From: an uncultured Tessaracoccus sp. | GTDB taxonomy: Bacteria > Actinomycetota > Actinomycetes > Propionibacteriales > Propionibacteriaceae | NCBI RefSeq assembly: GCF_943914565.1 | Contig: NZ_CALUCN010000002.1 | Location: 124,001 to 188,000 of the forward strand | Length of the DNA stretch: 64,000 nt | Reading direction: 5' to 3' | In this document: positions 25,405 to 32,778 of the stretch, in pieces | How positions within the stretch are numbered: the stretch's first letter is position 1 | How the letters are laid out: each line of letters opens with the position of its first letter | Position numbers and translations under genes: made by a program | The notes under the pieces: generated by a model | Databases searched by the model: none | The model's input: only the letters and a program-made list of their open reading frames with translations | Told to the model about the DNA's origin: nothing

Positions 25405-25608
25405 ATGTGATCCCCAGCAAGAGCAGGGTCAACAAGGCCGGCAAACGTCTGCGACGAATGATGCGCGGGGATCTCCTGTTCGATCCTGATCGAGTGGGCC
25501 TCCGTGGCGCGAGGGGTGAATTACAAGTACGATCGGGATTCCGAGTTCAACACGTGGGCCCGTCGCGTCTCTCAAGGACTGGCAGCGCTCGATCGGCTCG
25601 TTGAATGA
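25398..25608 (+). pseudogene. Decayed small gene between helicase and methylase
   Basis: An ATG at 25398 overlaps the helicase stop, as a coupled operon gene would. It reads VIPSKSRVNKAGKRLRR and then becomes Arg-rich nonsense after about residue 30. In another frame (from about 25486) a protein-like stretch, EWASVARGVNYKYDRD then SEFNTWARRVSQGLAALDRL, runs to a stop at 25606-25608. The simplest reading is an internal deletion or frameshift that fused the head and tail of a longer gene. The head resembles, from memory, the start of RelA/SpoT-domain proteins found in similar operons; that is uncertain. Confidence 0.45.
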
Positions 25609-25685
25609 GCCTGGTTTCCTTGCTTCCACGCAAACTGTGTGCAACGGTCGGTGCACGTGCAGGATCCGAGGGAAGGTGGATGACC

Positions 25686-25988
25686 ATGGCAGAGCCAGTG
25701 ATCAAGCACTTCCTCATCGTGTTCGACCGCGAGGCCGGCAAGCAGCTGCGCTTGGAGGAGTTCACGGACGTGGATCGCGCCATGGCCGCCTACGAAGCCG
25801 CCGAGCGGGCCAAGGGGGACAACCGCTGGATCGACGTCGTGTTGCTCGGCGCGGACTCGCTCGAGACCGCGAAGGCGACCCACGGGAGCTGGTTCCGCGA
25901 AGGGATCACGGCGGCAAACCTCGAGGACCATCTCCGGGAGTTCGTGGAGGGGTACGGCCTGACCTGGACCGCCCCCAGCTGGGCCTGA
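25686..25988 (+). CDS. Small unknown protein of the defence cassette
   Basis: 100 residues from the ATG at 25686, nine bases after GGAAGG; an ATG two codons upstream is too close to it. Single compact domain beginning VIKHFLIVFDREAGKQ, with DNRWIDVVLLGADSLETAK in the middle. I know similar short proteins as hypothetical genes in actinobacteria but no function. It has no transmembrane or signal sequence. Position between helicase and methylase, 52 bp before the methylase, suggests a role in the same system. Confidence 0.65.
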   Translation: MAEPVIKHFLIVFDREAGKQLRLEEFTDVDRAMAAYEAAERAKGDNRWIDVVLLGADSLETAKATHGSWFREGITAANLEDHLREFVEGYGLTWTAPSWA

Positions 25989-26040
25989 GCGCCTGCTGCG
26001 TCGCTGGTAGATTCGGGGTCCGACTGGAGGAGGATCCCGC

Positions 26041-28803
26041 ATGGGCAAGAAGCTGATCGAGGTCTCGCTGCCGCTGGAGGCGATCAACAAGGAGTCCGCG
26101 CGCGAGAAGTCCATCCGTCACGGGCACCCCTCGACGCTGCACCTGTGGTGGGCGAGGCGCCCCCTCGCAACCACCCGTGCCGTCCTCTTCGCGCAGCTCG
26201 TCGACGACCCCTCCGCGCACCCCGACCGCTTCCCCACCGACGAGGACCAGGCCCGCGAGCGCCGGCGGCTGCACCAGCTCATCGAGCAGATGGTGCCGTG
26301 GGAGGCCACCCGCGACGACGAGATCATGGAGGCCGCCCGCGAGGAGATCCTGCGCTCGACGGGCGGCAACCCACCCCCGATCCTCGACCCCTTCGCCGGC
26401 GGCGGCGCCATCCCGCTCGAGGCCCAGCGCCTCGGCCTCGAGGCCCACGCGTCGGACCTCAACCCCGTCGCCGTCCTCATCAACAAGGCCCTCATCGAGA
26501 TCCCGCCGAAGTTCCGCAACCAGCCCCCGGTCTTCCCCGGGCAAGCCGACACCCGCGCCGGCTGGCGCGGCGCCGAGGGGCTCGCCGACGACGTGCGCTC
26601 CTACGGCGAGTGGATGCGCGACGAGGCCGAGCGCCGCATCGGACGCCTCTATCCGAAGGCGACCCTCGACGACGGCACCACCGCGACGGTGATCGCCTGG
26701 ATCTGGGCGCGCACCGTCACCTGCCCCAACCCCGCCTGCGGCATCGAGATGCCCCTCACCAGCAAGTGGTGGCTCGGCAAGAAGAAGGGCAAGGAGGCCT
26801 ACGTCGTCCCGACGGTGGTCCCGGACCCGACGCATCCCTCCGGCCAGCGCGTCGACTTCCACATCAGCCACGACCCGGAGCATGCGCCCACCAAGGAGAC
26901 GGACGGGACCGTGGGGCGCAAGGGCGCGACGTGCATTGCTTGTGGGACCGCCGTCGACCTGAAGTACGTCCGTGCGGAGGCCACGGCCGGCCGCATGGGT
27001 GCGACGCTCATGGCCACGGTCGCAGAAGGGGACCGCCAGCGCGTCTATGTTGCACCGACGCGTCAGCAGCTCGCAGCAGCTGACGTGCATCAGCCCGACA
27101 GCGTACCGAGCGGCGCGCTGCCCGAACATGCCTTGGGCTTCCGAGTGCAGGGCTATGGATTCCGGCACTATCACGAGCTGTTCACCAATCGGCAGCTCGT
27201 CGCGCTGACGACGTTCAGTGACCTCGTCGGCGAGGCCCGCGCGAAGGTCCGCGACGACGCCACCGCCGCTGGCCTCTCCAAGGCCGACGCGGCCAGCTAC
27301 GCTGACGCGGTTGCGACGTACTTGGGGATCGCTGCTTCCCGCATTATCGACCGTCATTCCTCTATTGCGTCGTGGGATGCATCCACCAGCAAGGAGCAGG
27401 TTCGCGGAGTCTTCGCCCGCCAAGCAATTCCCATGACTTGGGACTTTGCCGAAGGCTCGCCGTTTTCGCATTCAAGTGGCAACCTTTCGGGCAGCTTCGC
27501 GTTCGTCGCTGAAGTGCTGGAGCGGCTGTCCTGCCCAGCGCCGACTGGCCGATCGCTCGCTCGGCCAGCTGAAGAATCGGTTGTAGGCCCTCATCTCATT
27601 TCCACGGACCCGCCCTATTACGACAACATCGGCTACTCGGACCTGTCGGACTTCTTCTACGTGTGGCTCCGCCGGTCGCTGGGCGAGGTACACCCGGACC
27701 TGTTCAGCACGATGCTCGTGCCGAAGGCGGAGGAGCTCGTCGCCAACGCGTACCGCCACGGCGGCAAGGACCAGGCGAAGGACTTCTTCGAGGACGGCTT
27801 CCGGCAGGTGTTCGCCAACGCCCGGAGGCACGCGCTCGACGACTACCCGATCACGGTGTACTACGCGTTCAAGCAGTCGGAGGCCACCGTCGACGGCACC
27901 ACCTCCACCGGCTGGGAGACGCTCCTGCAGTCGATGATCGAGGCAGGCTGGGCGATCACCGCGACGTGGCCCGTGCGCAGCGAGCTGAGCAATCGTCCAC
28001 GCAGCCAGGGCTCCAACGCGCTCGCCTCGTCGATCGTGCTGTCGCTGCGCCCCCGCCCGGATGACGCGCCGATGACGGACCGCCGTCGCTTCCTCGCGAC
28101 GCTGCGCGCCGAGCTGCCCGTCGCGCTGCGCACGCTCCAGCACGGCCTCATCGCGCCGGTGGACCTGCCGCAGGCGGCGATCGGCCCGGGCATGGCGGTG
28201 TTCTCCCGCTACGCGCATGTGCTGGAGCCCGACGGCACCCGGATGACGGTCCGCTCAGCGCTCGCGCGCATCAACGAGATCCTCGACGAGGTGCTCGCCG
28301 AGCAGGAGGGCGACTTCGACGCGCCCACCCGCTTCGCGATCGCGTGGTACCGCCAGCACGGCTACGCCACGGGCCGCTACGGCGACGCCGACAACCTCGC
28401 CCGCGCCCGCAACACCGCCGTCGAGCCGCTCGACCGCGCCGGCATCCTGCGCAGCCGCGCCGGACAGGTCCGCCTGCTGGCCCCGTCGGACATGCCCGAG
28501 GACTACGACGTGACCGTCGACGCCCAGACCTCAACGTGGGAGGTGTGCCACCACGCCATCCGGCTGCTCACCAGCGACGGCGCCGGCGCGACGCACGCCC
28601 TCATCCGCGACGCCGCCCGCCGTCGGGAGCTGCCGGTGCGCGCGGAGTCGGTGAAGGAGCTGGCGTTCCTGCTGTTCTCGATCGCCGAGCGCAACGGCTG
28701 GACCCAGGACGCGCTCGGCTTCAACCAGCTCGCGACGAGCTGGGCCGACATCCGCGACGCGACGCCGCCCGCCGGCCCGGCGCAGGACACGCTCGCGTTC
28801 TGA
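26041..28803 (+). CDS. DUF1156 adenine-specific DNA methyltransferase, defence-associated
   Basis: 920 residues; ATG with GGAGGA eight bases upstream. N-terminal DUF1156 segment SLPLEAINKESAREKS...WWARRPLATTRA, then the SAM-binding motif DPFAGGG at 116-122, a zinc ribbon (Cys228, Cys233, Cys298, Cys301), and the catalytic DPPY at 523-526 in TDPPYYDNIGYSDLSDFFY. DPPY identifies an N6-adenine methylase. Related proteins serve as the modification arm in BREX-type and similar systems. Residues about 300-520 are encoded by a visibly lower-GC stretch than the rest. The partner DUF499 ATPase lies beyond the tryptophanase module. Confidence 0.88.
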   Translation: MGKKLIEVSLPLEAINKESAREKSIRHGHPSTLHLWWARRPLATTRAVLFAQLVDDPSAHPDRFPTDEDQARERRRLHQLIEQMVPWEATRDDEIMEAAREEILRSTGGNPPPILDPFAGGGAIPLEAQRLGLEAHASDLNPVAVLINKALIEIPPKFRNQPPVFPGQADTRAGWRGAEGLADDVRSYGEWMRDEAERRIGRLYPKATLDDGTTATVIAWIWARTVTCPNPACGIEMPLTSKWWLGKKKGKEAYVVPTVVPDPTHPSGQRVDFHISHDPEHAPTKETDGTVGRKGATCIACGTAVDLKYVRAEATAGRMGATLMATVAEGDRQRVYVAPTRQQLAAADVHQPDSVPSGALPEHALGFRVQGYGFRHYHELFTNRQLVALTTFSDLVGEARAKVRDDATAAGLSKADAASYADAVATYLGIAASRIIDRHSSIASWDASTSKEQVRGVFARQAIPMTWDFAEGSPFSHSSGNLSGSFAFVAEVLERLSCPAPTGRSLARPAEESVVGPHLISTDPPYYDNIGYSDLSDFFYVWLRRSLGEVHPDLFSTMLVPKAEELVANAYRHGGKDQAKDFFEDGFRQVFANARRHALDDYPITVYYAFKQSEATVDGTTSTGWETLLQSMIEAGWAITATWPVRSELSNRPRSQGSNALASSIVLSLRPRPDDAPMTDRRRFLATLRAELPVALRTLQHGLIAPVDLPQAAIGPGMAVFSRYAHVLEPDGTRMTVRSALARINEILDEVLAEQEGDFDAPTRFAIAWYRQHGYATGRYGDADNLARARNTAVEPLDRAGILRSRAGQVRLLAPSDMPEDYDVTVDAQTSTWEVCHHAIRLLTSDGAGATHALIRDAARRRELPVRAESVKELAFLLFSIAERNGWTQDALGFNQLATSWADIRDATPPAGPAQDTLAF

Positions 28804-28825
28804 GCAGGGCGCCGGACCCCCGTCG

Positions 28826-29542
28826 TCAGGACTCCTGCGCGCCGGCCTCGGCGATCTCGTTGAGGTAGTTGTAGATCGTGTACCGGCTCACCTCGAGCGC
28901 CGCGGCCGCACGCTCGGGCGAGTCCTTGAGCTGGAAGAACCCCTTGCCCTGCAGCCGTTCGACGACCGCGAGCTTGTGGCGCTTGTGCATGAGCTCCACG
29001 GGCACGCCGACGTCGGAGATGGCGCGCTGCAGCAGGCGCGCGGCGAGCTCGTCGATGTCGGTGGCGAAGCCCTCGTCCTCCGGGTCGACGGGGGGCTGGT
29101 CGACGGGCTGGCCCGGCCAGTGCCCACCGGGCAGCACCGCCTCGATGAACTCGCGCACCGGGCCCCACATGGAGACGTCGGAGATCAGGCACAGCGCCGC
29201 GAGCGGCTGCCCCGACGCGCCGCCCACGATGATCGTCGAGATGCGCAGCGTGGGGCCGTTCGGGAGCCTCGACTCGTACCCCACCAGCGTGGAGAAGTCC
29301 CCCGTGCGCGCGGCACGCAGCAGCATCTCGGACGCGGGGCCGCCCACCGACCGGCCGGTCAGGTCGCCAGAGATCGCGATGATCGGGTACGGCGGGGCGG
29401 AGAGGTCGTGGAGGGCCACCTCGCTCGGGCCGATGAGCGCGCGGTTCAGCGAGTCGACAACGCCCTTCACGGACTGGAGGATGGCGGCGTCCTGGGGTTC
29501 GAGCATGGGGAGATCATCCCACGCCCCCGTCGGGGACGACAC
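28826..29542 (-). CDS. YheO/DauR-like PAS-HTH transcriptional regulator
   Basis: 238 residues from a GTG at 29542; an in-frame ATG at 29506 is equally plausible. YheO-type PAS-like domain in the first 120 residues (EVALHDLSAPPYPIIAISG) and a C-terminal HTH (SPERAAAALEVSRYTIYNYLNEI). Such regulators control amino-acid degradation genes, for example D-arginine use in Pseudomonas. Transcribed away from tryptophanase, so it most likely regulates that operon. Its 3' end lies 22 bp from the methylase stop on the opposite strand. Confidence 0.8.
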   Translation of the reverse strand: MSSPTGAWDDLPMLEPQDAAILQSVKGVVDSLNRALIGPSEVALHDLSAPPYPIIAISGDLTGRSVGGPASEMLLRAARTGDFSTLVGYESRLPNGPTLRISTIIVGGASGQPLAALCLISDVSMWGPVREFIEAVLPGGHWPGQPVDQPPVDPEDEGFATDIDELAARLLQRAISDVGVPVELMHKRHKLAVVERLQGKGFFQLKDSPERAAAALEVSRYTIYNYLNEIAEAGAQES

Positions 29543-29553
29543 CGCATCTCAAC

Positions 29554-29609
29554 TGCCAGTGGCAATGTTGCCAATCCCTGTTGACATTCAGTGTGTTGTG
29601 TTGAACACT
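29554..29609. promoter_or_regulatory. Overlapping operators and promoter of the tryptophanase operon
   Basis: In the 120-bp divergent region, TGCCAGTGGCA (29554-29564) and TGGCAATGTTGCCA (29560-29573) are overlapping palindromes. Directly after them is a consensus -35 TTGACA (29581-29586) with a weak -10 AACACT (29604-29609) at 17 bp, and a further odd palindrome GTGTTGAACAC (29598-29608) over the -10. The YheO-like protein is the likely ligand (inference). No TnaC-type leader peptide was apparent. Confidence 0.5.
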
Positions 29610-29662
29610 TCAACTGGGGTTGGAAGAGGTCCAGCCGAACGACAACGCTGTCAGGACGTGAC

Positions 29663-31039
29663 ATGAAGTACATCGCCGAACCGTTCAAGATCAAGTCCGT
29701 GGAGCCCATCCGGATGACCACGCGCGAGGAGCGCGAGCAGATCCTCGCGGAGGCCCACTACAACGCCTTCTCGCTGCCTGCGGAGTCGGTCTACATCGAC
29801 CTGCAGACCGACTCCGGCACCGGCGCCATGAGCGACGCGCAGTGGTCGGCCATGATGCGCGGCGACGAGGCCTACTCCGGCGGCCGCTCCTACTACCGGC
29901 TGCTGCAGACCGGCAAGGACATCTTCGGCTACGACTACATCCAGCCCGTGCACCAGGGGCGTGCGGCGGAGAAGATCCTCATGCCGATCATCACCGAGCC
30001 GGGTCAGGTCGTGATCTCCAACACGTTCTTCGACACCACCCGGGCCCACGTCGGCCTCGCCGGTGGCCGCCCCATCGACTGCATCTGCGAGGAGGGGCTC
30101 GACACCCAGGCCTACGCGCCGTTCAAGGGCAACATGAACATCGAGCGGCTCGAGCAGCTCATCACCGAGCACGGCGCCGAGAACGTCGCCGGCATCGTGA
30201 TGACCATCACCAACAACTCGGTCGGCGGCCAGCCCGTCTCGGTGCAGAACATGCGCGACACCCGCGCCGTCGCCGACAAGTACGGCCTGCTGCTCGTCAT
30301 CGACGCGGCCCGCTACGCCGAGAACGCCTACTTCGTGAGGGAGCGGGAGGAGGAGTTCAAGGACGCGTCCATCCGCGAGATCACCCGCGAGATGTTCTCC
30401 TACGGCGACGTGTTCACGATGTCCGCCAAGAAGGACGCCATCCTCAACATGGGCGGCATGATCGCGGTCCGCGACAACGAGGAGCTCACGCAGAAGATCA
30501 AGAGCTCCGTCATCTCCTTCGAGGGCTACCTCACCTACGGCGGCCTGGCCGGGCGCGACCTCGAGGCGTTCGCCACCGGCCTCGAGGAAGGCCTGGACCT
30601 CGACTACCTGCGCTACCGCATCGGGCAGGTCCAGTACCTGGGCGCCTGCCTCGACGAGCTCGGCGTCCCCTACCAGTCCCCCGCCGGCGGCCACGGCATC
30701 TTCGTCGACGCCGGCAAGCTGCTGCCCCACCTGCCGTGGCACCAGTACCCGGGCCACGCGCTCGCGATGGAGCTCTACCTCGAGGCCGGCATCCGCTCCT
30801 GCGACATCGGCTCGTACCTCATGGACCGCGACCCGGTGACCGGGGAGGAGCAGCAGGCGCCGTTCGAGTTCACGCGGCTCGCAATCCCCCGTCGCGTCTA
30901 CACTCAGGCGCACATGGACATGATCGCGGATGCGCTGGGGCGCATCAAGGAACGCCCCGAGACGGTCCCCGGCTACGAGATCACCTGGGAGCCGAAGGTG
31001 CTGCGCCACTTCACCTCCCATCTGCGCCCCCTGCGATGA
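29663..31039 (+). CDS. tnaA: Tryptophanase
   Basis: 458 residues; ATG with AGGA nine bases upstream. Beta-eliminating lyase fold with the PLP lysine Lys257 in MSAKKDAILNMGG, plus DSGTGAMS, RGDEAYSG and THQGR-like VHQGR. The paired enzyme tyrosine phenol-lyase has Thr where this protein has Asp124 (FFDTT), and Arg where this has Ile (SCDIGSYL); both fit tryptophanase. Converts tryptophan to indole, pyruvate and ammonia. Stop overlaps the permease start (ATGA). Confidence 0.88.
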   Translation: MKYIAEPFKIKSVEPIRMTTREEREQILAEAHYNAFSLPAESVYIDLQTDSGTGAMSDAQWSAMMRGDEAYSGGRSYYRLLQTGKDIFGYDYIQPVHQGRAAEKILMPIITEPGQVVISNTFFDTTRAHVGLAGGRPIDCICEEGLDTQAYAPFKGNMNIERLEQLITEHGAENVAGIVMTITNNSVGGQPVSVQNMRDTRAVADKYGLLLVIDAARYAENAYFVREREEEFKDASIREITREMFSYGDVFTMSAKKDAILNMGGMIAVRDNEELTQKIKSSVISFEGYLTYGGLAGRDLEAFATGLEEGLDLDYLRYRIGQVQYLGACLDELGVPYQSPAGGHGIFVDAGKLLPHLPWHQYPGHALAMELYLEAGIRSCDIGSYLMDRDPVTGEEQQAPFEFTRLAIPRRVYTQAHMDMIADALGRIKERPETVPGYEITWEPKVLRHFTSHLRPLR

Positions 31040-32466
31040 CGACCGCGTTCAAGCAGGCCGCCCCCTCGTCGGGGAAGACCGACGAGGGGCTCCGGCGCTC
31101 CCTGAAGAACCGCCACATCCAGCTCATCGCGCTGGGCGGCGCCATCGGCACCGGGCTCTTCTACGGCGCAGGGGAGAGCATCGGCATGGCGGGGCCCGCC
31201 ATCCTGCTGTGTTACAGCGTCGGTGGCGTGATCATCTTCTTCATCATGCGGGCCCTCGGCGAGATGTCGGTGGACACCCCGGTCTCGGGTGCGTTCTCGT
31301 ACTACGCGTACCGCAACTGGGGCCACTTCCCCGGCTTCTTCTCGGGCTGGAACTACTGGTTCAACTACATCGCCGTGTCGATGGCCGAGCTGGTGATCGT
31401 GGGCAAGTACGTGCAGTTCTGGCTGCCGGGCGTGCCCGAGTGGGTGTCGTCGACGGTGTTCCTGGTGGCGATCACACTCATCAACCTGATCAGCGTGAAG
31501 GCCTACGGGGAGTTCGAGTTCTGGTTCGCGATCGTGAAGGTGGCCGCGATCTCCGCGATGATCATCTTCGGCCTCACGATCATCGTCACCGGTTGGGGAG
31601 GCCACACGCCGGGCATCTCGAACCTGTGGGCCGACGGTGGCTTCTTCCCGATGGGATTCGAGGGCATCGCCATGGGCATGGTGGTGGTGCTGTTCAGCTT
31701 CGGCGGCGTCGAGTTGATCGGCATCACCGCGGGCGAGGCCGACAACCCGAAGCGGTCGATCCCGAAGGCCGTCAACCAGGTGGTCTACCGGATCCTGATC
31801 TTCTACGTCGGTGCGATCTTCGTCATGCTGGCGATCTTCCCGTGGCGGGAGCTCGCACAGGCGTCGGAGGACTCGTCGCCGTTCGTGCAGATCTTCCACC
31901 AGATGGGCATCGGTGGGGCGGCCACGATCCTCAACATCGTGGTGCTCACCGCGGCGCTGTCGGCCTACAACTCCGGTCTGTACGCCAACGGCCGCATGCT
32001 GCACGCCCTCGCCCGCCAGGGCAACGCCCCGCGGGTCCTCGCGCGCACGAACAAGGCGGGCAGCCCCTACGTCGGTGTGCTCGTCAGCTCGGCGATCACG
32101 GCGCTGGCGGTGGTGCTGGCGTTCCTGTTCCCCGACAAGGTGTTCCTCTACGTCATCTCGGTGGCCCTGATCGCGGGCATCTTCAACTGGTCGATGATCA
32201 TGGTGACGCAGCTGAAGTTCCGCAAGCGCATCGGCGCGGACGCGAAGCGCCTGGAGTTCAAGCTGCCGCTGTACCCGGTCGCCAACTACGTGGTGCTCGC
32301 GTTCCTCGCCTGCGTCGTCGTGCTCATGGCGTTCAACGAGAACTACCGCGCGGCGGTCATCGTCGGGCCGATCTGGATCGCGATCCTCGGCACGGCCTTC
32401 CTCATCAAGAAGAAGGCCTCCGGCGACGTCCACGACAGCGCCGACATGGCCAGCTACATGCAGTGA
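31036..32466 (+). CDS. APC-family amino acid permease, probable tryptophan/aromatic uptake
   Basis: 476 residues, about 12 membrane segments. Starts SLKNRHIQLIALGGAIGTGLFYGAG and has LFSFGGVELIGITAGEADNP, closely parallel to AroP/AnsP-type carriers and to the permease at 18532-20010. Translationally coupled to tryptophanase, so tryptophan is the likely substrate. A hairpin follows five bases after the stop. Confidence 0.85.
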   Translation: MTTAFKQAAPSSGKTDEGLRRSLKNRHIQLIALGGAIGTGLFYGAGESIGMAGPAILLCYSVGGVIIFFIMRALGEMSVDTPVSGAFSYYAYRNWGHFPGFFSGWNYWFNYIAVSMAELVIVGKYVQFWLPGVPEWVSSTVFLVAITLINLISVKAYGEFEFWFAIVKVAAISAMIIFGLTIIVTGWGGHTPGISNLWADGGFFPMGFEGIAMGMVVVLFSFGGVELIGITAGEADNPKRSIPKAVNQVVYRILIFYVGAIFVMLAIFPWRELAQASEDSSPFVQIFHQMGIGGAATILNIVVLTAALSAYNSGLYANGRMLHALARQGNAPRVLARTNKAGSPYVGVLVSSAITALAVVLAFLFPDKVFLYVISVALIAGIFNWSMIMVTQLKFRKRIGADAKRLEFKLPLYPVANYVVLAFLACVVVLMAFNENYRAAVIVGPIWIAILGTAFLIKKKASGDVHDSADMASYMQ

Positions 32467-32470
32467 CCCC

Positions 32471-32508
32471 GTGTGGGGCGTGCGTCGAGTCCGGCGCCCG
32501 CCCCACAC
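32471..32508 (+). terminator. Terminator hairpin after the tryptophanase operon
   Basis: Perfect 10-bp stem GTGTGGGGCG / CGCCCCACAC with an 18-base loop, five bases past the permease stop. No T-run, as is common in high-GC actinobacteria. Confidence 0.6.
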
Positions 32509-32632
32509 ACCACGCAGCTCGTGCTCGCGTGAGCGGACCGTCAACACCAGCGGGCCATCCCAGACGCTGACTCCCGTCAGCCTCGGCCAAGCGGGCCAGC
32601 GTGTGCCGGAGCCCCCGAGCTGCGCCGAGACC

Positions 32633-32691
32633 CCAGACTGCAACTCAGACTGTGAATTTGCAGTCTGAGTTGCAGTCTGGTTTGCAGTCTC
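32633..32691. repeat. 20-bp perfect inverted repeat with five CAGACTG boxes
   Basis: Arms 32633-32652 and 32661-32680 are exact reverse complements around an 8-base loop TGAATTTG. Each arm is itself made of CAGACTG units: CAGACTG at 32634 and 32646, CAGTCTG at 32661 and 32673, and CAGTCTC at 32685, spaced 12 bp (15 bp over the centre). It begins 167 bp after the permease stop and ends 88 bp before the DUF499 ATPase start. It could be an operator array for that gene, a strong terminator, or a recombination scar at the module boundary. Confidence 0.8.
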
Positions 32692-32778
32692 GGGCATTTG
32701 CCGAAGTGAACATCGTGCGGACACACCGATGTCAGTGCCCGACACTAAGCTGTCCAGCAATCACGTGAAGGAGGACCA

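Noticed and set aside
29663..31039. Tyrosine phenol-lyase
   Set aside because: Asp124 in FFDTT and Ile in SCDIGS follow tryptophanase, not the Thr and Arg of tyrosine phenol-lyase.
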